DNA of 64,000 bases from Hydractinia symbiolongicarpus (GCF_029227915.1 NC_079883.1:12462001-12526000), one strand, 5' to 3'. Shown: positions 1-10,368, counted from the first letter of the stretch. Notes: a model not told the origin generated them from the sequence alone. Translations and numbers: made by a program.

Positions 1-60
1 AAAAAAGAGCTTTCAAATGCATACAAACTCGATCTATTGCCGATCATCCAATAACCCTGA

Positions 61-87
61 CGGAATGGCAAATAAAATAAAATTCCG
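61..87. repeat. 6-bp inverted repeat in the spacer (representative)
   Basis: CGGAAT (61-66) is inverted as ATTCCG (82-87) around a 15-nt A-rich loop. It recurs in nearly every spacer. The spacers after copies 1 and 3 read ATTTCCG on the right arm and lose the match. No function is evident. Confidence 0.6.
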
Positions 88-153
88 CCGCCTTCCGAGG
101 ACTTATATCGCAATCACGTTCCGTAACAGCCAAGCGAGGTTTTCCCTTAGCGT

Positions 154-212
154 TTAAGTCACCACCGACATTTGGCCGCGCAACTATTCTAAGCTCATTC
201 ATTTTGACTTAA
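154..212. repeat. 8-bp inverted repeat in the spacer (representative)
   Basis: TTAAGTCA (154-161) and TGACTTAA (205-212) are exact reverse complements separated by 43 bp. The pair recurs in nearly every unit. In the unit before copy 8 the right arm is changed to GACATGAGG, which also removes a minus-strand stop codon. No function can be assigned. Confidence 0.6.
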
Positions 213-262
213 GGAGGGAGCGAGCGCGGACGCAGGCCCCCACTACCAGAAATTGTACGGTC

Positions 263-303
263 GAGTTACTGACGTTTGCAGTAATCGCAGAGGTCAGTAA
301 CTC
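263..303. repeat. 11-bp perfect hairpin upstream of each 5S gene (representative)
   Basis: GAGTTACTGAC (263-273) is exactly complementary to GTCAGTAACTC (293-303), with 19 nt between. Inside the loop TGC (277-279) can pair with GCA (287-289), so the fold may extend past a 3x3 internal loop. The element sits at about -108 to -68 relative to the gene. Units before copies 23, 29, 34, 36 and 38 carry ACTAACG, which introduces one A/C mismatch. It could be a protein-binding palindrome, a cruciform-prone site or a transposon remnant; the sequence does not decide. Confidence 0.75.
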
Positions 304-338
304 AAAGAAATTAAATAAAAAAATTTGATCACAACGTC

Positions 339-348
339 AAAATAAATT
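339..348 (+). promoter_or_regulatory. TATA-like element at about -30 of 5S copy 1 (representative)
   Basis: The run AAAATAAATT lies at -32 to -23 relative to the 5S start. Many invertebrate, plant and fungal 5S genes have an A/T-rich upstream element at this distance that helps place TFIIIB. It is present in almost all units. Exceptions are AATAAGTT before copies 64, 66 and 73, and a T-to-A change before copy 98. Assignment is by position and composition. Confidence 0.55.
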
Positions 349-370
349 GCACGTATTTGCCCCTACTAAT

Positions 371-490
371 GTCTACGGCCATACCACGATGAACACACCC
401 GTTCTCGTCTGATCACGGAAGTTAAGCATCGTCGGGCCGGGATAGTACTTGGATGGGGGACCGCCTGGGAACTCCCGGTGTCGTAGGCTT
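371..490 (+). rRNA. 5S: 5S rRNA, copy 1 (reference for the array)
   Basis: The 5S rRNA is the small RNA of the large ribosomal subunit, transcribed by RNA polymerase III. This 120-nt gene aligns to animal 5S numbering without gaps. On the standard fold helix I pairs 1-9 with 110-118; helix II pairs CGATG (17-21) with CATCG (57-61); helix III pairs 27-32 with 45-52 around bulged A49-A50; helix V pairs CCGGGA (67-72) with TCCCGG (103-108). Box A falls at 50-64, the intermediate element at 67-72 and box C at 80-97. The start is set by the first base of helix I, and the end by the T4 run after C118. Position 88 is G. Confidence 0.98.
420..467 (+). promoter_or_regulatory. Internal control region of the 5S gene (representative)
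   Basis: Within the transcribed gene, box A is 420-434 (AGTTAAGCATCGTCG), the intermediate element 437-442 (CCGGGA) and box C 450-467 (TGGATGGGGGACCGCCTG). These are the TFIIIA contact elements of animal 5S genes, and the spacing matches exactly. Substitutions fall in box C in copies 5, 16, 25, 31, 37, 39, 51, 57, 64, 66, 83, 87, 101 and 102, with deletions there in 9 and 69. The intermediate element is changed in 29, 57, 68, 75, 81 and 101. Confidence 0.9.
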
Positions 491-513
491 TTCATTTTCA
501 TTTGTTGCCTTTT
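489..513 (+). terminator. Polymerase III terminator cluster after 5S (representative)
   Basis: Three T4 runs follow C118 of the gene at 489-492, 495-498 and 510-513, so a primary stop has two backups. The pattern is kept in nearly all units. Exceptions: copy 17 has five Ts, copy 48 reads TTTCC, copy 51 reads TTTAC at the first stop, and copies 44 and 59 lose the second run. Confidence 0.9.
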
Positions 514-583
514 CATTTCAATGGCGCTGTGATATATTTCTTGTTATAACAATTAAGGAACGTGGCGGTTGTTGAAAGTGTTT

Positions 584-609
584 CCTATGACATTTTCCTA
601 CGACATTTT
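584..609 (+). repeat. 13-bp tandem duplication in the spacer (representative)
   Basis: CCTATGACATTTT (584-596) is followed directly by CCTACGACATTTT (597-609), with one mismatch. Every unit has the pair. It probably arose by local duplication before the unit spread. The related variant CCCATGAC in the first half marks the units after copies 17, 18, 34, 36 and 38. Confidence 0.8.
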
Positions 610-840
610 CAGGTGATAGTACGAGAAAAAAGAGCTTTCAAATGCATACAAACTCGATCTATTGCCGATCATCCAATAACCCTGACGGAATGGCAAATAA
701 AATAAATTTCCGCCGCCTTCCGAGGACTTATATCGCAATCACGTTTCGTAACAGCCAAGCGAGGTTTTACCTTAGCGTTTAAGTCACCACCGACATTTGG
801 CCGCGCAACTATTCTAAGCTCATTCATTTTGACTTAAGGA

Positions 841-866
841 GGGGGCGAGCGCGGACGCAGGCCCCC
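841..866. repeat. GC-rich hairpin with variable G tract (representative)
   Basis: GGGGGC (841-846) pairs with GCCCCC (861-866) around a 14-nt GC-rich loop, at about -155 to -130 relative to the next gene. The left arm is the main site of length change in the array. Units before copies 18, 19, 22, 23, 28, 29, 34, 36 and 61 have an inserted A (626 bp). Those before 37 and 39 have an extra G. Those before 49 and 94 are shorter. Confidence 0.7.
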
Positions 867-995
867 ACTACCAGAAATTGTACGGTCGAGTTACTGACGT
901 TTGCAGTAATCGCAGAGGTCAGTAACTCAAAGAAATTAAATAAAAAAATTTGATCACAACGTCAAAATAAATTGCACGTATTTGCCCCTACTAAT

Positions 996-1115
996 GTCTA
1001 CGGCCATACCACGATGAACACACCCGTTCTCGTCTGATCACGGAAGTTAAGCATCGTCGGGCCGGGATAGTACTTGGATGGGGGACCGCCTGGGAACTCC
1101 CGGTGTCGTAGGCTT
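996..1115 (+). rRNA. 5S: 5S rRNA, copy 2
   Basis: Identical to copy 1. The spacer after it carries the GATGTATTG variant shared with the one after copy 4. Confidence 0.97.
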
Positions 1116-1620
1116 TTCATTTTCATTTGTTATCTTTTCATTTCAATGGCGCTGTGATATATTTCTTGTTATAACAATTAAGGAACGTGGCGGTTGTTGA
1201 AAGTGTTTCCTATGACATTTTCCTACGACATTTTCAGGTGATAGTACGAGAAAAAAGAGCTTTCAAATGCATACAAACTCGATGTATTGCCGATCATCCA
1301 ATAACCCTGACGGAATGGCAAATAAAATAAAATTCCGCCGCCTTCCGAGGACTTATATCGCAATCACGTTTCGTAACAGTCAAGCGAGGTTTTTCCTTAG
1401 CGTTTAAGTCACCACCGACATTTGGCCGCGCAACTATTCTAAGCTCATTCATTTTGACTTAAGGAGGGGGCGAGCGCGGACGCAGGCCCCCACTACCAGA
1501 AATTGTACGGTCGAGTTACTGACGTTTGCAGTAATCGCAGAGGTCAGTAACTCAAAGAAATTAAATAAAAAAATTTGATCACAACGTCAAAATAAATTGC
1601 ACGTATTTGCCCCTAATAAT

Positions 1621-1740
1621 GTCTACGGCCATACCACGATGAACACACCCGTTCTCGTCTGATCACGGAAGTTAAGCATCGTCGGGCCGGGATAGTACTT
1701 GGATGGGGGACCGCCTGGGAACTCCCGGTGTCGCAGGCTT
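1621..1740 (+). rRNA. 5S: 5S rRNA, copy 3 (T114C)
   Basis: T114C turns the A5-U114 pair of helix I into A/C. The leader reads CCTAATAAT. The same gene variant appears in copies 6, 7, 10, 93, 97 and 102. Confidence 0.96.
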
Positions 1741-2245
1741 TTCATTTTCATTTGTTGCCTTTTCATTTCAATGGCGCTGTGATATATTTTTTGTTATAAC
1801 AATTAAGGAACGTGGCGGTTGTTGAAAGTGTTTCCTATGACATTTTCCTACGACATTTTCAGGTGATAGTACGAGAAAAAAGAGCTTTCAAATGCATACA
1901 AACTCGATCTATTGCCGATCATCCAATAACCCTGACGGAATGGCAAATAAAATAAATTTCCGCCGCCTTCCGAGGACTTATATCGCAATCACGTTTCGTA
2001 ACAGCCAAGCGAGGTTTTACCTTAGCGTTTAAGTCACCACCGACATTTGGCCGCGCAACTATTCTAAGCTCATTCATTTTGACTTAAGGAGGGGGCGAGC
2101 GCGGACGCAGGCCCCCACTACCAGAAATTGTACGGTCGAGTTACTGACGTTTGCAGTAATCGCAGAGGTCAGTAACTCAAAGAAATTAAATAAAAAAATT
2201 TGATCACGACGTCAAAATAAATTGCACGTATTTGCCCCTACTAAT

Positions 2246-2365
2246 GTCTACGGCCATACCACGATGAACACACCCGTTCTCGTCTGATCACGGAAGTTAA
2301 GCATCGTCGGGCCGGGATAGTACTTGGATGGGGGACCGCCTGGGAACTCCCGGTGTCGTAGGCTT
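2246..2365 (+). rRNA. 5S: 5S rRNA, copy 4
   Basis: Identical to copy 1. Downstream a single A-to-T change merges the T runs into TTTTCTTTTG. Confidence 0.97.
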
Positions 2366-2870
2366 TTCATTTTCTTTTGTTGCCTTTTCATTTCAATGGC
2401 ACTGTGATATATTTCTTGTTATAACAATTGAGGAACGTGGCGGTTGTTGAAAGTGTTTCCTATGACATTTTCCTACGACATTTTCAGGTGATAGTACGAG
2501 AAAAAAGAGCTTTCAAATGCATACAAACTCGATGTATTGCCGATCATCCAATAACCCTGACGGAATGGCAAATAAAATAAAATTCCGCCGCCTTCCGAGG
2601 ACTTATATCGCAATCACGTTTCGTAACAGCCAAGCGAGGTTTTACCTTAGCGTTTAAGTCACCACCGACATTTGGCCGCGCAACTATTCTAAGCTCATTC
2701 ATTTTGACTTAAGGAGGGGGCGAGCGCGGACGCAGGCCCCCACTACCAGAAATTGTACGGTCGAGTTACTGACGTTTGCAGTAATCGCAGAGGTCAGTAA
2801 CTCAAAGAAATTAAATAAAAAAATTTGATCACAACGTCAAAATAAATTGCACGTATTTGCCCCTACTAAT

Positions 2871-2990
2871 GTCTACGGCCATACCACGATGAACACACCC
2901 GTTCTCGTCTGATCACGGAAGTTAAGCATCGTCGGGCCGGGATAGTACTTGGATGGGGGACCGCATGGGAACTCCCGGTGTCGTAGGCTT
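2871..2990 (+). rRNA. 5S: 5S rRNA, copy 5 (C95A)
   Basis: C95A lies in box C and breaks the G81-C95 pair of helix IV. Copies 25, 31 and 102 carry the same change. The downstream spacer is unusually divergent (TTGTCGTTTC, TTGTCATAAC). Confidence 0.95.
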
Positions 2991-3495
2991 TTCATTTTCA
3001 TTTGTTGCCTTGTCGTTTCAATGGCGTTGTGATATATTTCTTGTCATAACAATTAAGGAACGTGGCGGTTGTTGAAAGTGTTTCCTATGAAATTTTCCTA
3101 CGACATTTTCAGGTGATAGTACGAGAAAAAAGAGCTTTCAAATGCATACAAACTCGATCTATTGCCGATCATCCAATAACCCTGACGGAATGGCAAATAA
3201 AATAAAATTCCGCCGCCTTCCGAGGACTTATATCGCAATCACGTTTCGTAACAGCCAAGCGAGGTTTTACCTTAGCGTTTAAGTCACCACCGACATTTGG
3301 CCGCGCAACTATTCTAAGCTCATTCATTTTGACTTAAGGAGGGGGCGAGCGCGGATGCAGGCCCCCACTACCAGAAATTGTACGGTCGAGTTACTGACGT
3401 TTGCAGTAATTGCAGCGGTCAGTAACTCAAAGAAATTAAATAAAAAAATTTGATCACAACGTCAAAATAAATTGCACGTATTTGCCCCTAATAAT

Positions 3496-3615
3496 GTCTA
3501 CGGCCATACCACGATGAACACACCCGTTCTCGTCTGATCACGGAAGTTAAGCATCGTCGGGCCGGGATAGTACTTGGATGGGGGACCGCCTGGGAACTCC
3601 CGGTGTCGCAGGCTT
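3496..3615 (+). rRNA. 5S: 5S rRNA, copy 6 (T114C)
   Basis: One helix I mismatch, T114C. Sister of copy 7. Confidence 0.96.
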
Positions 3616-4120
3616 TTCATTTTCATTTGTTGCCTTTTCATTTCAATGGCGCTGTGATATATTTCTTGTTATAACAATTAAGGAACGTGGCGGTTGTTGA
3701 AAGTGTTTCCTATGACATTTTCCTACGACATTTTCAGGTGATAGTACGAGAAAAATAAGCTTTCAAATGCATACAAACTCGATCTATTGCCGATCATCCA
3801 ATAACCCTGACGGAATGGCAAATAAAATAAAATTCCGCCGCCTTCCGAGGACTTATATCGCAATCACGTTTCGTAACAGCCAAGCGAGGTTTTACCTTAG
3901 CGTTTAAGTCACCACCGACATTTGGACGCGCAACTATTCTAAGCTCATTCATTTTGACTTAAGGAGGGGGCGAGCGCGGATGCAGGCCCCAACTACCAGA
4001 AATTGTACGGTCGAGTTACTGACGTTTGCAGTAATTGCAGCGGTCAGTAACTCAAAGAAATTAAATAAAAAAATTTGATCACAACGTCAAAATAAATTGC
4101 ACGTATTTGCCCCTAATAAT

Positions 4121-4240
4121 GTCTACGGCCATACCACGATGAACACACCCGTTCTCGTCTGATCACGGAAGTTAAGCATCGTCGGGCCGGGATAGTACTT
4201 GGATGGGGGACCGCCTGGGAACTCCCGGTGTCGCAGGCTT
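4121..4240 (+). rRNA. 5S: 5S rRNA, copy 7 (T114C)
   Basis: Same gene variant as copy 6, with the same flanking markers. The preceding spacer has TTTGGACGCG. Confidence 0.96.
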
Positions 4241-4745
4241 TTCATTTTCATTTGTTGCCTTTTCATTTCAATGGCGCTGTGATATATTTCTTGTTATAAC
4301 AATTAAGGAACGTGGCGGTTGTTGAAAGTGTTTCCTATGACATTTTCCTACGACATTTTCAGGTGATAGTACGAGAAAAATAAGCTTTCAAATGCATACA
4401 AACTCGATCTATTGCCGATCATCTAATAACCCTGACGGAATAGCAAATAAAATAAAATTCCGCCGCCTTCCGAGGACTTATATCGCAATCACGTTTCGTA
4501 ACAGCCAAGCGAGGTTTTACCTTAGCGTTTAAGTCACCACCGACATTTGGCCGCGCAACTATTCTAAGCTCATTCATTTTGACATGAGGAGGGGGCGAGC
4601 GCGGACGCAAGCCCCCACTACCAGAAATTGTACGGTCGAGTTACTGACGTTTGCAGTAATCGCAGAGGTCAGTAACTCAAAGAAATTAAATAAAAAAATT
4701 TGATCACAACGTCAAAATAAATTGCACGTATTTGCCCCTACTAAT

Positions 4746-4865
4746 GTCTACGGCCATACCACGATGAACACACCCGTTCTCGTCTGATCACGGAAGTTAA
4801 GCATCGTCGGGCCGGGATAGTATTTGGATGGGGGACCGCCTGGGAACTCCCGGTGTCGTAGGCTT
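4746..4865 (+). rRNA. 5S: 5S rRNA, copy 8 (C78T)
   Basis: C78T changes the C78-G98 pair of helix IV to a U/G wobble; also seen in copy 94. The preceding spacer carries the changes that open a 63-codon minus-strand frame (4419-4610). Confidence 0.95.
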
Positions 4866-5370
4866 TTCATTTTCATTTGTTGCCTTTTCATTTCAATGGC
4901 GCTGTGATATATTTCTTGTTATAACAATTAAGGAACATGGCGGTTGTTGAAAGTGTTTCCTATGACATTTTCCTAAGACATTTTCAGGTGATAGTACGAG
5001 AAAAAAGAGCTTTCAAATGCATACAAACTCGATCTATTGCCGATCATCCAATAACCCTGACGGAATGGCAAATAAAATAAAATTCCGCCGCCTTCCGAGG
5101 ACTTATATCGCAATCACGTTTCGTAACAGCCAAGCGAGGTTTTACCTTAGCGTTTAAGTCACCACCGACATTTGGCCGCGCAACTATTCTAAGCTCATTC
5201 ATTTTGACTTAAGGAGGGGGCGAGCGCGGACGCAGGCCCCCACTACCAGAAATTGTACGGTCGAGTTACTGACGTTTGCAGTAATCGCAGAGGTCAGTAA
5301 CTCAAAGAAATTAAATAAAAAAATTTGATCACAACGTCAAAATAAATTGCACGTATTTGCCCCTACTAAT

Positions 5371-5489
5371 GTCTACGGCCATACCACGATGAACACACCC
5401 GTTCTCGTCTGATCACGGAAGTTAAGCATCGTCGGACCGGGATAGTACTTGGTGGGGGACCGCCTGGGAACTCCCGGTGTCGTAGGCTT
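5371..5489 (+). rRNA. 5S: 5S rRNA, copy 9 (119 nt, probable pseudogene)
   Basis: A83 is deleted inside box C, and G66A changes loop A. The box C lesion should weaken TFIIIA binding and deform helix IV, so this copy is likely poorly transcribed or non-functional. Confidence 0.9.
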
Positions 5490-5994
5490 TTCATTTTCAT
5501 TTGTTGCCTTTTCATTTCAATGGCGCTGTGATATATTTCTTGTCATAACAATTAAGGAACGTGGCGGTTGTTGAAAGTGTTTCCTATGACATTTTCCTAC
5601 GACATTTTCAGGTGATAGTACGAGAAAAAAGAGCTTTCAAATGCATACAAACTCGATCTATTGCCGATCATCCAATAACCCTGACGGAATGGCAAATAAA
5701 ATAAAATTCCGCCGCCTTCCGAGGACTTATATCGCAATCACGTTTCGTAACAGCCAAGCGAGGTTTTACCTTAGCGTTTAAGTCACCACCGACATTTGGC
5801 CGCGCAACTATTCTAAGCTCATTCATTTTGACTTAAGGAGGGGGCGAGCGCGGACGCAGGCCCTCACTACCAGAAATTGTACGGTCGAGTTACTGACGTT
5901 TGCAGTAATCGCAGAGGTCAGTAACTCAAAGAAATTAAATAAAAAAATTTGATCACAACGTCAAAATAAATTGCACGTATTTGCCCCTACTAAT

Positions 5995-6114
5995 GTCTAC
6001 GGCCATACCACGATGAACACACCCGTTCTCGTCTGATCACGGAAGTTAAGCATCGTCGGGCCGGGATAGTACTTGGATGGGGGACCGCCTGGGAACTCCC
6101 GGTTTCGCAGGCTT
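5995..6114 (+). rRNA. 5S: 5S rRNA, copy 10 (G110T, T114C)
   Basis: Two helix I mismatches, C9/U110 and A5/C114, weaken the terminal stem. The spacer after it has GTACGACAAAA in place of GTACGAGAAAA. Confidence 0.93.
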
Positions 6115-6618
6115 TTCATTTTCATTTGTTGCCTTTTCATTTCAATGGCGCTGTGATATATTTCTTGTTATAACAATTAAGGAACGTGGCGGTCGTTGAA
6201 AGTGTTTCCTATGACATTTTCCTACGACATTTTCAGGTGATAGTACGACAAAAAAAAGCTTTCATATGCATACAAACTCGATCTATTGCCGATCATCCAA
6301 TAACCCTGACGGAATGGCAAATAAAATAAAATTCCGCCGCCTTCCGAGGACTTATATCGCAATCACGTTTCGTAACAGACAAGCGAGGTTTTACCTTAGC
6401 GTTTAAGTCACCACCGACATTTGGCCGCGCAACTATTCTAAGCTCATTCATTTTGACTTAAGGAGGGGGCGAGCGCGGACGCAGGTCCCCACTACCAGAA
6501 ATTGTACGTCGAGTTACTGACGTTTGCAGTAATCGCAGAGGTCAGTAACTCAAAGAAATTAAATAAAAAAATTTGATCACAACGTCAAAATAAATTGCAC
6601 GTATTTGCCCCTACTAAT

Positions 6619-6738
6619 GTCTACGGCCATACCACGATGAACACACCCGTTCTCGTCTGATCACGGAAGTTAAGCATCGTCGGGCCGGGATAGTACTTGG
6701 ATGGGGGACCGCCTGGGAACTCCCGGTGTCGTAGGCTT
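6619..6738 (+). rRNA. 5S: 5S rRNA, copy 11
   Basis: Identical to copy 1. The spacer before it lacks one G (GTACGTCGAG), making that unit 624 bp. Confidence 0.97.
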
Positions 6739-7243
6739 TTCATTTTCATTTGTTGCCTTTTCATTTCAATGGCGCTGTGATATATTTCTTGTTATAACAA
6801 TTAAGGAACGTGGCGGTTGTTGAAAGTGTTTCCTATGACATTTTCCTACGACAATTTCAGGTGATAGTACGAGAAAAAAGAGCTTTCAAATGCATACAAA
6901 CTCGATCCATTGCCGATCATCCAATAACCCTGACGGAATGGCAAATAAAATAAAATTCCGCCGCCTTCCGAGGACTTATATCGCAATCACGTTTCGTAAC
7001 AGCCAAGCGAGGTTTTACCTTAGCGTTTAAGTCACCACCGACATTTGGCCGCGCAACTATTCTAAGCTCATTCATTTTGACTTAAGGAGGGGGCGAGCGC
7101 GGACGCAGGCCCCCACTACCAGAAATTCTACGGTCGAGTTACTGACGTTTGCAGTAATTGCAGAGGTCAGTAACTCAAAGAAATTAAATAAAAAAATTTG
7201 ATCACAACGTCAAAATAAATTGCACGTATTTGCCCCTACTAAT

Positions 7244-7363
7244 GTCTACGGCCATACCACGATGAACACACCCGTTCTCGTCTGATCACGGAAGTTAAGC
7301 ATCGTCGGGCCGGGATAGTACTTGGATGGGGGACCGCCTGGGAACTCTCGGTGTCGTAGGCTT
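7244..7363 (+). rRNA. 5S: 5S rRNA, copy 12 (C105T)
   Basis: C105T converts G70-C105 of helix V to a G/U wobble, so the fold is kept. Confidence 0.96.
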
Positions 7364-7868
7364 TTCATTTTCATTTGTTGCCTTTTCATTTCAATGGCGC
7401 TGTGATATATTTCTTGTTATAACAATTAAGGAACGTGGCGGTTGTTGAAAGTGTTTCCTATGACATTTTCCTACGACATTTTCAGGTGATAGTACGAGAA
7501 AAAAGAGCTTTCAAATGCATACAAACTCGATCTATTGCCGATCATCCAATAACCCTGACGGAATGGCAAATAAAATAAAATTCCGCCGCCTTCCGAGGAC
7601 TTATATCGCAATCACGTTTCGTAACAGCCAAGCGAGGTTTTACCTTAGCGTTTAAGTCACCACCGACATTTGGCCGCGCAACTATTCTAAGCTCATTCAT
7701 TTTGACTTAAGGAGGGGGCGAGCGCGGACGCAGGCCCCCACTACCAGAAATTGTACGGTCGAGTTACTGACGTTTGCAGTAATCGCAGAGGTCAGTAACT
7801 CAAAGAAATTAAATAAAAAAATTTGATCACAACGTCAAAATAAATTGCACGTATTTGCCCCTACTAAT

Positions 7869-7988
7869 GTCTACGGCCATACCACGATGAACACACCCGT
7901 TCTCGTCTGATCACGGAAGTTAAGCATCGTCGGGCCGGGATAGTACTTGGATGGGGGACCGCCTGGGAACTCCCGGTGTCGTAGGCTT
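7869..7988 (+). rRNA. 5S: 5S rRNA, copy 13
   Basis: Identical to copy 1, with a spacer close to consensus. Confidence 0.97.
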
Positions 7989-8493
7989 TTCATTTTCATT
8001 TGTTGCCTTTTCATTTCAATGGCGCTGTGATATATTTCTTGTTATAACAATTAAGGAACGTGGCGGTTGTTGAAAGTGTTTCCTATGACATTTTCCTACG
8101 ACATTTTCAGGTGATAGTACGAGAAAAAAGATCTTTCAAATGCATACAAACTCGATCTATTGCCGATCATCCAATAACCCTGACGGAATGGCAAATAAAA
8201 TAAAATTCCGCCGCCTTCCGAGGACTTATATCGCAATCACGTTTCGTAACAGCCAAGCGAGGTTTTACCTTAGCGTTTAAGTCACCACCGACATTTGGCC
8301 GCGCAACTATTCTAAGCTCATTCATTTTGACTTAAGGAGGGGGCGAGCGCGGACGCAGGTCCCCACTCCTAGAAATTGTACGGTCGAGTTACTGACGTTT
8401 GCAGTAATCGCAGAGGTCAGTAACTCAAAGAAATTAAATAAAAAAATTTGATCACAACGTCAAAATAAATCGCACGTATTTGCCCCTAATAAT

Positions 8494-8613
8494 GTCTACG
8501 GCCATACCACGATGAACACACCCGTTCTCGTCTGATCACGGAAGTTAAGCATCGTCGGGCCGGGATAGTACTTGGATGGGGGACCGCCTGGGAACTCCCG
8601 GTGTCGTAGGCTT
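8494..8613 (+). rRNA. 5S: 5S rRNA, copy 14
   Basis: Identical to copy 1. The leader reads CCTAATAATG and the TATA-like region is followed by CGCACG. Confidence 0.97.
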
Positions 8614-9118
8614 TTCATTTTCATTTGTTGCCTTTTCATTTCAATGGCGCTGTGATATATTTCTTGTTATAACAATTAAGGAACGTGGCGGTTGTTGAAA
8701 GTGTTTCCTATGACATTTTCCTACGACATTTTCAGGTGATAGTACGAGAAAAAAGAGCTTTCAAATGCATACAAATTCGATCTATTGCCGATCATCCAAT
8801 AACCCTGACGGAATGGCAAATAAAATAAAATTCCGCCGCCTTCCGAGGACTTATATCGCAATCACGTTTCGTAACAGCCAAGCGAGGTTTTACCTTAGCG
8901 TTTAAGTCACCACCGACATTTGGCCGCGCAACTATTCTAAGCTCATTCATTTTGACTTAAGGAGGGGGCGAGCGCGGACGCAGGCCCCCACTACCAGAAA
9001 TTGTACGGTCGAGTTACTGACGTTTGCAGTAATCGCAGAGGTCAGTAACTCAAAGAAATTAAATAAAAAAATTTGATCACAACGTCAAAATAAATTGCAC
9101 GTATTTGCCCCTACTAAT

Positions 9119-9238
9119 GTCTACGGCCATACCACGATGAACACACCCGTTCTCGTCTGATCACGGAAGTTAAGCATCGTCGGGCCGGGATAGTACTTGG
9201 ATGGGGGACCGCCTGGGAACTCCCGGTGTCGTAGGCTT
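9119..9238 (+). rRNA. 5S: 5S rRNA, copy 15
   Basis: Identical to copy 1. Confidence 0.97.
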
Positions 9239-9743
9239 TTCATTTTCATTTGTTGCCTTTTCATTTCAATGGCGCTGTGATATATTTCTTGTTATAACAA
9301 TTAAGGAACGTGGCGGTTGTTGAAAGTGTTTCCTATGACATTTTCCTACGACATTTTCAGGTGATAGTACGAGAAAAAAGAGCTTTCAAATGCATACAAA
9401 CTCGATCTATTGCCGATCATCCAATAACCCTGACGGAATGGCAAATAAAATAAAATTCCGCCGCCTTCCGAGGACTTATATCGCAATCACGTTTCGTAAC
9501 AGCCAAGCGAGGTTTTACCTTAGCGTTTAAGTCACCACCGACATTTGGCCGCGCAACTATTCTAAGCTCATTCATTTTGACTTAAGGAGGGGGCGAGCGC
9601 GGACGCAGGCCCCCACTACCAGAAATTGTACGGTCGAGTTACTGACGTTTGCAGTAATCGCAGAGGTCAGTAACTCAAAGAAATTAAATAAAAAAATTTG
9701 ATCACAACGTCAAAATAAATTGCACGTATTTGCCCCTACTATT

Positions 9744-9863
9744 GTCTACGGCCATACCACGATGAACACACCCGTTCTCGTCTGATCACGGAAGTTAAGC
9801 ATCGTCGGGCCGGGATAGTACTTGGATTGGGGACCGCCTGGGAACTCCCGGTGTCGTAGGCTT
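9744..9863 (+). rRNA. 5S: 5S rRNA, copy 16 (G85T)
   Basis: G85T falls in box C and breaks the G85-C92 pair near loop D. The leader has CTATTG. Confidence 0.95.
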
Positions 9864-10368
9864 TTCATTTTCATTTGTTGCCTTTTCATTTCAATGGCGC
9901 TGTGATATATTTCTTGTTATAACAATTAAGGAACGTGGCAGTTGTTGAAAGTGTTTCCTATGACATTTTCCTACGACATTTTCAGGTGATAGTACGAGAA
10001 AAAAGAGCTTTCAAATGCATACAAACTCGATCTATTGCCGATCATCCAATAACCCTGACGGAATGGCAAATAAAATAAAATTCCGCCGCCTTCCGAGGAC
10101 TTATATCGCAATCACGTTTCGTAACAGCCAAGCGAGGTTTTACCTTAGCGTTTAAGTCACCACCGACATTTGGCCGCGCAACTATTCTAAGCTCATTCAT
10201 TTTGACTTAAGGAGGGGGCGAGCGCGGACGCAGGCCCCCACTACCAGAAATTGTACGGTCGAGTTACTGACGTTTGCAGTAATCACAGAGGTCAGTAACT
10301 CAAAGAAATTAAATAAAAAAATTTGATCACAACGTCAAAATAAATTGCACGTATTTGCCCCTACTAAT

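Larger units (their letters stand above)
1..370 (+). other. Partial 5S spacer at the left edge
   Basis: This is the distal part of the spacer that precedes copy 1. It begins inside the A-run after the GTACGAG motif, so the upstream gene and terminator lie outside the window. It carries the standard spacer elements. The G tract reads GGGAGC instead of GGGGGC (217-222), weakening the GC-rich hairpin. It has CGTTCCG instead of the usual CGTTTCG and the TTTTCCCTTAG variant, which recurs before copies 71, 85, 89 and 96. Confidence 0.95.
491..995 (+). other. 5S intergenic spacer between copies 1 and 2 (representative)
   Basis: This 505-bp spacer is a good model for all others. In order it holds the T-run terminators, the 13-bp tandem duplication, an A-run followed by AGCTTTC, the CGGAAT inverted repeat, the TTAAGTCA/TGACTTAA pair, the GC-rich hairpin, the 11-bp hairpin, an A/T-rich block and the TATA-like motif. 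There is no open reading frame of note, no tRNA boxes and no second RNA gene that I can recognise. This spacer and the one after copy 3 share the AAATTTCCG variant. Confidence 0.9.
371..2870 (+). repeat. Two-unit higher-order repeat, copies 1-4
   Basis: Copies 1 and 3 are followed by the AAATTTCCG spacer variant, and copies 2 and 4 by the GATGTATTG variant. The markers alternate at a 1250-bp period, so a two-unit segment was duplicated. Confidence 0.75.
3116..4378 (+). repeat. Adjacent single-unit duplication, copies 6 and 7
   Basis: Copies 6 and 7 share GCGGATGCAGG, TAATTGCAGCGG and CCTAATAATG upstream, T114C in the gene, and AAAAATAAGC downstream. No other neighbouring pair has this combination, so one unit was duplicated by a 625-bp step. 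Confidence 0.8.

Noticed and set aside
263-303. Terminal inverted repeats of a transposon
   Set aside because: The arms are only 19 bp apart and I see no target-site duplication or internal sequence; kept as a plain inverted repeat.
604-832. Possible spliced-leader RNA gene in the spacer
   Set aside because: AG followed by GTGATAGT (613-620) looks like a splice donor and ATTTTGA (826-832) is weakly like an Sm site, but they are over 200 bp apart and I see no compact stem-loops between.
4419-4610. 63-codon open frame on the minus strand
   Set aside because: It lies in the spacer before copy 8. It is open only because this unit has GACATGAGG instead of GACTTAAGG and a few other changes; the equivalent frame is closed in other units.
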